Notes: generated by a model not told the origin, from the letters alone. A DNA stretch of 64,000 nucleotides from Lophium mytilinum (GCA_010093605.1 MU004192.1:199774-263773); one strand, 5' to 3'; shown: positions 26,850 through 38,197, counted from the first letter of the stretch. Made by a program: numbers and translations.

Positions 26850-29800
26850 AAGTGCTGCATACTAGCCCATAATCTAATATAATCTGCAATAATCGCTCGC
26901 AATCTATAAGTTTCTACGTGGGGCCAACTAAATTTAACTAGAAATAGGGTATATACCTTCTACTAAATATAGACACTGCTATAAGTTGTTCTAAATACTT
27001 AGCGCCCTAAATAAATATATACCGTGCTGCAAAAAGCTCCTTAAGATGCTGCAGCGGGTCCCGCTCGCTAATACTAGGACTACTAGATCCGTAATCTAGT
27101 CTTGCATGCTCCGCGTTATTTAGATAATAGACGGGATATTATTTAGAACGCCTAGATTGCCACTAGTAAGTCTACCCCTACCAGCCAACCCCTATAATAA
27201 GATAGAGTACAAGATAAATAGAATAGAGCTATATATCTCCAGTAAACTAGAAGAGTACTAGAGTCCGCCTTCTATAAATAGAGGCCCTATAAGCTTAATA
27301 TACAATAACCCGCCGGAGGCTGCTAAATTCTGCGTTCCGCACTAATAAGGCCGACTAATAATATCGTCCACATTATTGCTATAAGAGGAAGTATATCCCT
27401 CTACTAAATTAGGCATGCCCGCAGGGGCGTCTATTAGACAGGCCGATGCTAGATAGTAGACGTAAGTATTATTAGGGACCGCTATCCCCCCCGCCCGTAA
27501 AGGCGGCATTAGAGCTTACTAACCGGTTGCTCTATTATAGGGACTAATCCCCCTTCTATCTATTCTAATCGGCGTTTAACCATGCTTTTATATTATAGCT
27601 TTAGTAGATTGGCTGCACTAAGAATAATATTAACCTGCTGTTTAATAACATCCACCTTAAGAGCACGTTTTCTAACTCCCTTATGTTTACATCGGGCGAT
27701 TTATAGAACAGTAAACTAGAGGAAATTAGATACGGCGTTAGCAATACTAACTATATAGTGGAGATGCTGCATTTCCCAAGTAAAAAATAAAGCTTAAGCG
27801 GAGAGTAGCATCCGGTGTACTACTTTAATATAATAGTAGCTATATTATTCCTAATTAGATACCGCCCTTTCTATAATTACCTTATATTTATACTAGTTTA
27901 AGTCTATAATATAGAAGGCCGGCAGGTATATACTAAGTTGCATACATTAGACTAGTAGTAGTAGACTTAGTTAAAGCTCCCAGCGGGGGCCACGGTAATA
28001 CCTATCTTGCTCTCCGCGGACGAGATATAGCTTACCTAATATCGCGGCGACAAGAGCGCATAGCCAGTCTATCTAACTATTAGCAACCTAGATAGGACCA
28101 CGCGGCGCTTAAACACGTTGCCTGGCACCCTACTACTAGGCTTTATACTAAGCACGGCGGATAAAGGAGACTACCTAAAGCATTAGCTGTACTATAGCTC
28201 TTTAGGCTACATTCTTAGGCATTAGTAAAATTCTTGCCAATACTAAGCGGTTTTCTAATATAAAATAAGCTATTATAGAACATACTACTAATAGAATTAT
28301 ACTAGAATGCAGGGATAGTAAGAATTAAAGGTGCTATCCAGTATTATGCGGAATTATAGCTAATTATAAAGAATAGAGCCTACTTATAGGTATTAAATTT
28401 AGAAAACACTGCACTATATACTAGGTACCATCACATTAACGCGAAGACCTAGAGACTAAACACGCCGTAAGGTCTTACCGCTTAACTATTATTTAGATTA
28501 AATAGCAACGCAACAACGAAGAGCGTTTAAAACTTCTGCTAAATAAAGCGCTGCGCAACGTAGAGGCTATAGAGCTTAATATAGAGTTATACGTACATTC
28601 TATAAATAACTTTACCTAGAAATACCCCTATACCAACATCCACTAAATAATAATAATAGATATCCTATACTAACTATTTACGGGCGTCGTTCACGACCTT
28701 ATTAAATGGGTCTAGCTACTAGTGGCGGAGGTCTGCACCCCAGCAATTAGAAGAAAAGATGCCCGTGTCCTAATAGAAAACGAGAGCGGCTTAACCTAGC
28801 TAGACGAGCGATTTAAGGACGTGCCGCCTTTCCCGGGTCTATCTACATTTAATAAGAAGAATTTTAGCAAACTCTTGTAGTATACTAGCTCTAAATAAAA
28901 GTCTATAGCCCGCCAGCTTATAGTAGTAGTAGCACCGCTGCTAGAAGTAAAGGCACTAAACGCGCTCCGGTTTGTCCGTGCAATACTTAATTTTACTATT
29001 CTAGCGCAGTACAAGATATATAACGAGGCCACGCTAGAGTATATAGAGCTGGCGATAGCTTAAATTAATATATATAAGTTAGAATTTAGGACATTTAGAC
29101 CTAGGGATAAGGATAGAAACTACGCCTTCTACTACCCGAAATTCTACATTATGCAGCACTACGTTGATTTTATACAGAAATTCGGCGCCATTAATAGCTA
29201 TAACACCGGCTTAAATAGCAAAGCAAAACACCAACACCTAGTTAAATCACAGTATTAGTTAATAAACTATAAGAACTTTCTACCCTAGATCTGCCAATTA
29301 AACTAGAGACTTATAAACGACCAGGCCATAAACAATATACTAAACTACCAACATTACTATCCTTAACTAGTAGCGATAAGAGACATGCTAATGCGATAGA
29401 TAACAGTATTAGAAAGTATTAATATCTTAAACTTTAAATGGCCTGGATACAATAATTTCTATAAAGGCCGAATAGTGCACCATCTAAAAGTAAGCGTTAA
29501 GTACATAGCTAATATAAGCCGGGAGCCAGACTTTATAGCCGCCGCCGCCGTGTTTATTTAAGAAGAGAGGCGCAAAATCCAAGGCTAATATACTAAGCCT
29601 AGCAGCCTAGATATATTAGACCCTAATCTATTCTAGGTTAGCCACCTCTAGCTTAAGTTCCACGCTAGTATTTCGTGTTGGAAGCGATTAGGTGCTAGCG
29701 AGGACCTAGAAAGCCTTATAAAAGAAAATCTATAGTGCAACCCTAAGTAGTAGAACTAAGAATAGTAACGCAACTATCTATAGGTGCAAGAGTATAGCTT

Positions 29801-30347
29801 AGACTATACTAAAAACGGGAAGACGCGCGTTAGTATTGCTAACAGGAGGTTAGTAGGGTAGCTACAATTTATAGTAACTATTATAGACCCTATTCTAAAG
29901 GGTAAAGATACTCTATAGGCGGCACACTCTAGAGTTTTTATTCGCCTTCTAGCGCCAATTAATAATGGGAAGCTACATTACGTCCATGGCCTGGTGGAGG
30001 TAGCTTCTTAGGCTTCTAACAACAGCCGCCGCTAATAAAAGCTAGGAGCATATTAATTCTATCTACTGCCATAAGTCCTCTAAAGTGCACACGTTATACC
30101 AGCTACCTCTAGCCTAGACCCCACCCGTTTTTTTATTAATAACTATATTAACTGGGATTAATATAATACACTCTATACAGAAGACTGGAAGATAGAGGCG
30201 CAAGAGGCAATGAGGTAGTACCGGCTTAGCGGTCGCGCTAAAGAGATTAAAGCTGCCCTAAGAGTTAAAGACGCAGCGGAGATTTTAGTAAAGCGCGTAA
30301 GGGCAAGAGCACTTACTAACGCCTCTCTCCCGCAACTAAGCCGGTAA
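26850..30347 (+). pseudogene. Plavaka/CMC-like (CACTA-type) transposase remnant
   Basis: Read with stops ignored, plus-strand 27,600-30,347 matches the layout of large fungal Plavaka-type transposases as I know them. The block LLSADETQLTQYRGDKSAxP followed by VYLTISNLDRTTRR (about 27,995-28,120) is the hallmark region with acidic residues. The C-terminal region (about 28,890-29,330) has VRAILNFTILAQY, then PKFYIMQHYVDFIQKFGAI, matching the segment before a conserved His/Asn-rich block. The protein ends LTNASLPQLSR with TAA at 30,345-30,347. The start is not determined. Such enzymes cut at terminal inverted repeats and move DNA by cut-and-paste. At least a dozen RIP stops inactivate this copy. 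Confidence 0.72.
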
Positions 30348-30459
30348 ACACCAAGAAGCAGCACAGTAAAGAGGGGCCATGGCACCGGCAAGTAACAGCG
30401 TAGGTAGGAATAAGGCCGCAAGGAAAGACGTCCTTAATTTTTCCCCACTATTAAGAGAT

Positions 30460-31858
30460 AATTAAGCATTATTTAGCTTTATTAACCTCCAAGGCCAATT
30501 AACGCAAGATAATAACCGCGTACTTTCCTGTATAATTTCTATAAAACTAGGTAACGCTAGTATACCCTACTAGCGCTGCCTTACTTTACTTTTTAAAATC
30601 GCACGTTGCCACCTTTACCTATTTCCCTTTACTAATGACGGCCGCCTAATTAAATTTACCGGCTACTTAAACTCACCACCCCCTAATTACTTTCTTTCCT
30701 TAATACTTTGCAGCAATTAACCCTAAATAGCGCCTATAGTAAGCATATTATCTATGCTAGAGGTTCTAGGCTGCGGTTAAGTTATAAACCGCTTCCTAGT
30801 GGGTTAACACCGCGAGACAGAGGTGTAAGGTGTAGACCTTAATACACTTAAACTATACTTACCTATTCTAGTCTAGTTGGACGCGGACAAACCTCTCTCT
30901 AAACCGGGTCGGGACTATAAGATACCCTCCGCCTTCGCTAGAGCGTACACGTCCGAAGAGGGGGATATCTTCTACCTCCGTAACTTTAAGCATGTTAGTA
31001 ACAACACTCCGCATTTTAGCCCTATTAAACTAACACCCGCAAGCTATATAACGTCCTGGCCGACAATACTAAGCTAATAGAATAAGCGTTTTATTAATTA
31101 AAGCTGCACCCATCTATACGCGGTTGGAACGCAATCCTCTTATAGCCCTACGCTATAAAATATAATACTAAGATAAATCGTCTAGAAGAGTCGGCGAGCA
31201 TTAGCCTACTTAAAGAGGTAAGTAAGCACCCCCTCTCCTACAGATACCTGCTAATATAATATCCCTTTTCTAGCTGTTTAGGTAATGCTGTTAAGACTCT
31301 ATTGTCTATAATGCTTACACATACGCGTTACTAGGTAAGATGCTAACCTTTGCCCTCCTAAAATTCTTCTATATATACGGTCGCGTCTACTATATAGACC
31401 TAAACACTAATAAATACTTTAGCCTATAACTATTATCTCCTGCTATAATATGCATAGATTGCGGATCTGCTGGCCTTGCAGACAAGTGCACCGGTCCAGA
31501 CCCGCTCTAACTAAACGCAGCTAACTAGTTAATAATACTTTAAAACCTCTTAAGCAACATCTACATGCAATATGTTATTAACCATAAATAATAGTTAGAC
31601 CGTAACCTACTAAAGCCTTTTAATCTAGAGGACTTTTAGCACTTAGTTAATCTATATATAACGGAACTTACTAACTACGGAACTAATTTAGAGATAAGCG
31701 AAGCATTTAAGTTGGAATTTAAGCCTAATGCGGATGACACGGAGAAGAAGGATACAGAGACGGAGGCAGGCGAGGTAGGTAATACTAAAGCGGAGACGGA
31801 GGCAGACAATACAGAGACAGAGGACAGCGGGCAGAAGGCTCCTCTTAAGCGTGCTTAA
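30460..31858 (+). pseudogene. Unknown protein remnant D with acidic C-terminus
   Basis: Plus-strand readings are coherent in pieces. MDADKPLSKPGRDYKIPSAF at 30,877 begins a 66-codon open stretch. A second frame runs from about 31,300 to a TAA at 31,856-31,858, ending in a Glu/Asp/Thr-rich tail (KNxDTETEAGEV-like) and APLKRA. The frame change near 31,300 may be an intron (a GTAAG follows 31,335) or an indel. I do not recognise the family. It directly follows the transposase remnant. Confidence 0.42.
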
Positions 31859-32049
31859 GTTACATAGTAGGCGGTATATATAGTTAGTCTAGACCCCTAA
31901 ATATAGTAGTTTATCCTATAATAGCGTCTATATTTAAGTATAAGGCATAATAGGGTTTTAAAAATATTAATACATGAGTTAATTACTGGCAATTTAATTT
32001 TTCTTGCTACCCGTGCGCTTAACCCTTCTCTTTCGTAGATTATTAATTA

Positions 32050-34245
32050 TAATTAGAGATTATGTATATCTCCCTTTTATAATTAGAGTTAGCCCGCTAC
32101 TTATATTATCTTACCCGTCTTAATTCTATTACACCCCTCCTTATTAAGCAGGGCTACTGCTCGTTTAAACACCGCGCAGGTATATATAAGTCGGTTGCAC
32201 TAGTTAAGATTTACGCCCTATAAACTATTTAAAGTAATACCTAGGGTAGCTAATATTAGGGGCTGCATCCCTAATAATATTAAGAGGCATCCTGTTAGTA
32301 GACCTACTACCCTATCTAACGGACCTAAATCCTTCCTCTAATTCTAAAGTAGCATATATTATTCTTTACCTTTAGGCCCCAACGCTAAAAGACCGCCCTT
32401 TGCAGAGCCTAGTGTCGCCCGCGGCTTCTACTCCATCGCCTCTAACGCTTAATACAATTAATTATAATTAGAGATTATCGCCCTCTTACAACAGCATAAA
32501 GTCTACTTTAACTATCTAACTTCTTAGGCCACGCAGCGTTATCTATTACCTAAGCCGAGGCTATAAACCCGCTTTACCTAATAGGCGCGCGTTATATTAC
32601 AGCTAGCGAAGACCTTTACCTCCTCCGCTAATAACTAAGCAGGCCGGTAAGTAAAACCTAACTCTAACCTTACTCTCGCGCATAAGCCTCGCTATACTCT
32701 TCCTTACTATATTACTAACAGCTTAACAGCCTAAGTTGCTGCAACCCCGCCACTATAATAGAGTAGACAGCAGTCCACTAGAATAGACCGGCGGACCTTA
32801 CTATCGCCGTCTATATTAATAGCTATATAGACTACTTTAAAGCGCTATATACTATATATAGTAGAGACGACCTAGAGGAAGCTACTATATTCCCCTAGCG
32901 CCCTTAGAAAGATATTACTAACTTTAAGGTTAAATACAACGCACTTATCTAGTCTATATATAAGTATTTACTATACCTAGTTCTAAGTTAAGAATTAGGT
33001 AATATATAGGGCGGCCAGTCTAATAAGCTAGAGATAAAGACTATGCTAGAGGCAGTAAAGAAGGCCTACAGGGAGGGCTCTAAGAGCTTCTTTATTAAGA
33101 ATTAGGCCCACGTAAGTCTATCTACTACTTCTCTACCCGCGTCTACTAACTGTTCGCCAGTACAAGGAGCTTATAGTACCCGCGGTCCTGGATAAGAGCG
33201 GCTTTAAATACTCCGGAGGTAAAGAAGGCATAGTAGTGCGGCTGCGCAAGGGCTATAGACTCTAAGTTAATATATCTATAAATACGCTTAACGTTGCTAG
33301 CAGCGCAGCACTAATTGCACATATAAGCTGCACTTTAATACCTACCCTACTAAGTATATCCTAATCTATACTTATTAATATAGATGTTAGAAAGACCTTC
33401 TACTACTACTAAGACCCAAAATATACGCCGCTGCTACACGCGAGAAGATCGCATATTTACTAACCCGCATTTAGTCCTCTTACTAATGCGTGCCTACTTT
33501 ATTGACCCTAAAGATAGTTCCACGTTTAAAGTTAGCCTTATAAACCCAATATTATTCTACTTAAATTACGCCGCCTTAGGCGAGGCTATTAGCTGCTATG
33601 CAGCTACATCTAGGGAGAAAGGGGAGAAAGATAACTGCAACCTCTAACTAGAAGTCTAAATTTATACTAAGCACATCCTTGTAGTTAAGCCGTAGATCTT
33701 AATATTCTAGAAGACCGGAAGCGTGCAAGCGGCGCTATTATTGCTGGAGACCTATATCTTTACAGACAAGCCGCAGACCTTAATGCGCTGGAAGACCGGA
33801 AGTGTATAAGAGGCGCTATTATTGCCGGAGACCTTAGCAACAGCTAAGGCTGAAGAGAAGAACTCGGGAACAGCAGTATTAGGATAAGAGACTTAAGATG
33901 CGACCTTAAAGAATAAATGTAAAGCGCCACCTAATAAACTAGAGCCTATAGACCTTGCAGGAGATAAAGATAAATTAGATATATACTACTTTAATAACGG
34001 AAAGAACTAGGTAGAGAAAGTTAACTAGAATAAAGAAAATGCCACGGAGGAGGTATCGTCCGTGGGAGACCTAGATAGCTTAGAGGCGGCGGAGGCGGCC
34101 TTGCGTAAGGCTAAAATAGGCCTAATTATAGCTTAGACCAGCATTAAGAAGGCCTTAGAAATTATGCGTACTCGCATAGCGAGGGATAAAGAGAAGAATG
34201 CTAACCCTACTATCTTCTACTCCCCCGATATTATCTAAGAGACGC
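32050..34245 (+). pseudogene. Unknown protein remnant E with an 81-bp tandem duplication
   Basis: Plus-strand coding text with RIP stops includes NKLEIKTMLEAVKKAYREGS (about 33,030-33,090). An open stretch at 33,384-33,647 begins MLERPSTTTKTQNIRRCYTR. Downstream is a charged region with an in-frame 81-bp repeat (33,687-33,767 and 33,768-33,830), then a helical segment KKALEIMRTRIARDKEKN near 34,150. No known motif is visible. It is the fourth rightward gene of the inserted element. Confidence 0.4.
33687..33835 (+). repeat. 81-bp in-frame tandem duplication
   Basis: Copies start at 33,687 and 33,768 with aagccg(t/c)agatctta / aagccgcagacctta and share gaagaccggaag and cgctattattg. The period is 81 bp, or 27 codons, so it keeps frame in remnant E. 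The copies differ mainly by transitions. Confidence 0.65.
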
Positions 34246-34851
34246 CCGAAAGTGGATGTAGAAGGCGTGTGCGCTTAGTATAGTAAGTACCTCCTTAAGG
34301 AATCACTAATTTTCTAGCGCACGCATAGATAGAAAGCGGCCTTAAATAGAACTATGCAAGTCTACCTATATATACTCCCTATATGCCTTCTATACCCTCG
34401 CGCTACTACTAAGTTAACTTTTAATAGATATGCAGCATGCATATATACCTTATGTCTTAGAGCCTATCCCCGCCCTAAGCTCTAACTTAGAAACTGCTTA
34501 TCTGCCCACTTCTAATATAAACCCCCTAAACTGCACGCGCTTAAAAACACTACTAGTCTTGCGACACCCATTTAGAGATGTTCTATAGTTGCGATATCTA
34601 GCGCGTTAAGCTATAATACAAGGGATTAAACCTAAGGCCAATTAAGAATAACTATTAGTAATAATAGCGCACTACCGTAAAGACGCACTTATATAAGATT
34701 CTAATAGTGCACTTAAGGGAAAAGTATGCAGCAACCGTTGGTTAAAACACGTGCGCCTAAGCCTTAAATTTCTAGCGCCTGCCCGTACACGTAACAGGAC
34801 TGTTCTCCTCTATTCTGCGGGTATAAAAGCCTGCCCCGTATCTCTTTCTCT
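34246..34851. promoter_or_regulatory. Spacer with TATA box before a small gene
   Basis: There is no coherent coding text over about 600 bp. The word gggtataaaagcctg at 34,820-34,834 is a good TATA box, placed about 30 bp before an ATG at 34,852 with a pyrimidine-rich leader (tatctctttctct). Confidence 0.4.
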
Positions 34852-35316
34852 ATGCCACGGAGTAGTAGGAGGTGGCAAGAGTTAAAAAGGTAGAAGAGTT
34901 ATAGTAGAGATTAACTTAAGGCTAACTATTTAGAATATAGCGGGTGTTAAAATCGCGTACACTAATAAATTATAGTAGGGGCTAAAGCTAGCAGAAACTT
35001 GTCTAAGACTCTAGAAAATAGAGAATAAGAGGCAGTGCGCGGGTATAGCTTACTAATAGTGTCTACTATAATAGAAAGCTAATAGCGCACTAATATCTAG
35101 GTTAGTAGTTAGACTAGCACGGTTCTGCAAAGCTATATTAGGCAAAGGTAATATACTCTAGCATCGCCGGCTTATATTACCTACTAAGCTTCTCTATTCC
35201 TTCCGCTCTACTCTATAAGCTTTTTTATCTACTAGGTTTCTCTATCCCTTCCGCTCTACTCTATAGAATTTTTTTTCCACTAAGTTTCTCTATCCCTCCC
35301 GCTCTACTCTATGTAA
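34852..35316 (+). pseudogene. Small protein remnant F with three 16-residue repeats
   Basis: An ATG at 34,852 follows a TATA box by about 30 bp and starts MPRSSRRWQELKR. The frame runs 155 codons to TAA at 35,314-35,316, interrupted only by TAG/TAA of the RIP type. Its last third is three copies of a 48-bp unit, each coding 16 residues around VSLSLPLYSI. The native product would be about 154 residues: a basic N-terminus and a hydrophobic repeated C-terminus. The family is unknown. It is the last gene before the right end of the inserted element. Confidence 0.42.
35181..35313 (+). repeat. 48-bp tandem repeat, three copies
   Basis: Units start at 35,181, 35,229 and 35,277 with ctactaagcttctctat, ctactaggtttctctat and ccactaagtttctctat. 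Each contains ccgctctactctat. The period is exactly 48 bp, so the reading frame is kept. Confidence 0.8.
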
Positions 35317-36536
35317 TAGCGCCTTAGTTCTAGTGCGATCTTTTATATGCACAGCTCTTAATCTTCCTAACTACTGCACGCGACTATATATCTACATTTT
35401 CCACCGGCTTTTAACCCCACCCCAACTACTACTTCTCTAGCCCTACTTTCCTTAGAAAATAAGCGGGCGGATAGAATATATACTCTATCGCCGGCGCCGG
35501 ATACGCTTTAATCTAGTGTTACGGGGATAACCTAGCCCTTATATGCGCTAGTAATAGACGACTATCTACTATATAACAACGCGGTAGAGAGAGGGAAAAT
35601 AAAGCTACTTCTACTCTAATATCTCTAACTCTCCTTATAGCACTGCGTAAGATTATCTAGAATTATATAAGATTATCTATAATTATTATAGCGTGCCCCC
35701 CACATTCTTATATTCTAAAAGAGACTCTAGCCTATTTCTTTAAGTATATTTTAGGTTCCGTAACTGCCCCGCTAGATAGAGAGTATATATTCTTATTGCC
35801 TTCTAGCGCATAAGTATACTATAGGCTGGGTTGCAAAACAACAGTATTCTAACTCTTAAGGTTAGAAGTGTAATGGGAGAGACTATAAACGGAGGAGCGG
35901 CGACCTAAAATATAGGTAGAAGAAGTAAAGCGTACTAATATAGAGGGAAACAAGAGATATAGAAGAAGTAAATAGAAAGAAGGGGCTATAGAGGCGGTAG
36001 CGTTATAGCTATAATGCTAGAGGCTATTCTATAATATAGATATAAGAGACTACTGCTGGAGCTTATATTAGCAGTAGAATAGTTATATACTTTTTATTAT
36101 TTGCGGATAGTTATACACCGCAGCCCAACTCTTAAATAATAGGTCTTAGTAGCGACGTAGTAAGAGTCTACCTAAGAATATATTAAGTATCCTAATCGTA
36201 ATTTGCAAGCCGGACCTAGCGCTAAATTATAGAATAGATAGATTATATCTTTTCCACCTATCCTCTATGCATCCGTTAAATCCACTTTTTAACTGCTACG
36301 GCCCTAACTTTGCCGTACTAACTGTTTATGGGATGAAGATTAGACGTCCTAGCCTAAGTACTTACTATCCCTGCTTACTTCCACCCCCGCCTTGCACTGC
36401 TATAGAGAGGGAAGAGCGGCGAATAGAATTATTTTATAGCAGGACGTGGGCGGCATTATATACGGGGCACGTGTGTATTAGCTCTAGCACCGCTAAGGCT
36501 AATTAGGCAAAAGACACTATGGAACTAAATTATCAA
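35317..36536. other. Right interior of the inserted element, no gene supported
   Basis: About 1.2 kb follows remnant F. There is an open stretch at 36,267-36,506 on the plus strand (79 codons), but it has no neighbours in phase and no motif, so I do not call a gene. Composition stays like the rest of the inserted element. Confidence 0.35.
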
Positions 36537-36574
36537 TAGTTTAAAATAATAGATAATAATTAAGTATTATTAGG

Positions 36575-36665
36575 CTGCGTAGTATATAGGTAAACTACTA
36601 CTAGTCTACGCAGTAATATTACCTGCGCTGGTAGTTTACGCAGACGTTGCGTAATTTGCGCGGTT
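36575..36665. repeat. Right subterminal inverted repeats of the inserted element
   Basis: CTGCGTAG at 36,575-36,582 is matched by CTACGCAG at 36,606-36,613. GTAAACTAC at 36,590-36,598 is matched by gtagtttac at 36,631-36,639. Further TGCG words follow (cctgcgctgg, gacgttgcgtaatttgcgcg). The clustering near the element edge suggests transposase-binding sites. Confidence 0.5.
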
Positions 36666-37406
36666 TGCCGGAAGTTTGCGCCGTTCGCTGCCGAGCACTA
36701 ACAGCCCTAACTTTTGCAGTTTCGGGTTTTCCTAATAAGTAGTAGTATAGTTTCCTCTACCGTAGTTACTACTAGAGAAGCTAAAGTAGCTAGTAGAGGT
36801 TTACCTATAGTTCTAAACTTAGTCTAATAATATTATAGCTTAGCGGGTATAACTAGAGGGACTAGTCTAATAGATAGAGCTAGTTAAGAGGTAGTAGCTA
36901 ATATCTATAACTGGAATTAAGTTGCGCCTTAGAAGGGTAGGTTTATAGCCCTAATAAAATAAGGCTATAGACTATAATTAATCTATATTATATTATTATT
37001 ATTATCTTTTATAAGAAGGTATTATAGGTTTAAGGCACCTTTTTAATATAATATAATACTAATACAGCGGGGGTTAATAGAAATACTATTAGCGTTACTA
37101 AATAGGCGTTTAGGGCATCTACCTAAGATAGAGTTACTAAACTATAGAGCTTTAGCGCGGTTAAAAGTATAGTAGTTAGGGTTAGCTATATAAGAAGATA
37201 GAAAAAGTTAGTATAGAAGAAAGAAAACTTAAAGAGGTAAGGTATTAAATTTATATATAAGGGCCTATTAAATTTAGATTATTTACTATATACGCCGGGT
37301 GCCTAGAAGGTTTAAGAGGGTAGTGCTAGTAGCACTAGTTACGCCTAGTTGCGGGACTACCTAGGGGGTTATAGTAAATAATAAGTTTAGTATTTATAAG
37401 GCGCGG

Positions 37407-37472
37407 GTAGTATATAGAAAATAAGTAGTATATAGAAAATAGGTAGTATATAGAAAATAGATAGTATATAGG
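37407..37472. repeat. 18-bp tandem repeat, 3.6 copies
   Basis: The unit gtagtatatagaaaataa/g repeats at 37,407, 37,425 and 37,443, with a partial copy at 37,461. It lies in the gypsy leader. Confidence 0.8.
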
Positions 37473-37520
37473 TACTTATTCTATAATACTAGATATATAC
37501 TTAGCTTACTATTATTAATA

Positions 37521-37645
37521 CTAAGCTTTCCGGGCGTTAGTCTCTATATAGTAATAGTAATTAATTAGTAATACTAGGCGCGCGCGCACTGTTATCTATA
37601 CTAAGCTTTCCGGGCGTTAGTCTTTATTTAATAATAGTAATAGAT
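37521..37645. repeat. 80-bp spaced direct repeat
   Basis: The word ctaagctttccgggcgttag, followed by tct(c/t)tat, starts at 37,521 and again at 37,601; gtaatagtaa/aataatagtaa follows in both. It lies in the gypsy leader. Confidence 0.7.
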
Positions 37646-37997
37646 AGAAGAAGAAGTTATAGAGCTGTTAAAGTAATTAATAAGAATTAGTAAGGACTTT
37701 CTAGGGTGCTACTACTACCCCTCTATTATAGGGGCTTATTGCGGAGCGTTTACTATAGTTATAAGATCTATTATCTAGCTTTACGCATAATAGCTAAATC
37801 GCTTTATTAGGGGCCTACGGCGCTACTAATAGAATACTATATTAGTATAGTCTTTATTAGGGGTCTATAACTCTACTAATAGTTACTATATAGAAAGGTA
37901 TAGGTATTCTATAGCTTATTATAAGAGCGCACTCTATTATAGAAAATTTCTAGGGGTGCTTCTATTACTTCTAGAAGCTAGAAGGGTATTTATCTTA

Positions 37998-38197
37998 TAT
38001 TAGGGCTTAAGGTTAAAACGTTAGAATTATTAAATTAAATAGTATTAATATTAATAAAAGATAAATATAAGAGAGAAAGAGGTTTCTAGAACGGATATTA
38101 TAATAATCTAAAGGGCGGAGTAATATTTATCTATTCTATAGAGCCTTTATTATATAACCTCTAGTTATATATTATATATAATTATATAGCTATAATA
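37998..38197 (-). repeat. 5' LTR of the gypsy element (200 bp)
   Basis: This is the second 200-bp copy of the LTR at 2,954-3,153, same orientation and length, differing only by transitions. Being upstream of gag in minus-strand orientation it is the 5' LTR. Confidence 0.85.

Larger units (their letters stand above)
10136..36734. mobile_element. Candidate giant multigene DNA transposon, Plavaka/CMC-like, nested in gypsy
   Basis: Between gypsy gag and the gypsy 5' leader lies about 26.6 kb of different, less mutated sequence with at least seven degraded genes. A Plavaka-type transposase remnant (about 26,850-30,347) gives its class; an SNF2-like helicase remnant and several unknown proteins are passengers or accessory factors. 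The edges show an inverted 8-bp match, attaggaa at 10,134-10,141 and ttcctaat at 36,729-36,736, and both ends carry TGCG-containing subterminal repeats as CACTA-like elements do. A TA duplication would fit the junction, but the exact ends are uncertain by about 10 bp. Genes point outward from the centre. What I see is the composition, the junction and the transposase; calling everything one element is inference. Confidence 0.62.
36737..37997 (-). mobile_element. 5' leader of the gypsy element
   Basis: Composition returns to the strongly RIP-altered type at about 36,730. By the LTR/TSD model this 1.26-kb segment lies between the gypsy 5' LTR (37,998-38,197) and gag (10,135) before the large insertion. 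Plus-strand readings contain some coherent lysine-rich text, but no gene is supported. It holds two tandem repeats. I could not identify a primer-binding site next to the LTR. Confidence 0.55.
2954..38197 (-). mobile_element. RIP-inactivated Ty3/gypsy LTR retrotransposon, split by a 26.6-kb insertion
   Basis: Paired 200-bp LTRs, identical 5-bp flanks (TAACC), a polypurine tract beside the 3' LTR and the domain order gag, protease, RT, RNase H, integrase on the minus strand define one Ty3/gypsy element. Its own sequence is 2,954 to about 10,135 plus about 36,737 to 38,197, roughly 8.6 kb. The rest is a second element inserted just upstream of gag. All coding frames carry RIP stops. Catalytic codons are changed in the RIP direction: the RT YLDD box reads YLNN and the protease DSG reads DSR. 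It cannot encode active proteins. Confidence 0.82.

Noticed and set aside
28796-29032. Minus-strand open frame of 78 codons
   Set aside because: It is antisense to the conserved C-terminal part of the transposase remnant.
10136-36734. A Starship (captain tyrosine recombinase element)
   Set aside because: Size and cargo would fit, but I found no reading with the Arg...His-x-x-Arg...Tyr layout of a DUF3435 recombinase, while a Plavaka-type transposase is legible.
10136-36734. A Maverick/Polinton or integrated virus
   Set aside because: No protein-primed DNA polymerase, retroviral-type integrase, capsid or packaging ATPase text is visible within the insertion.
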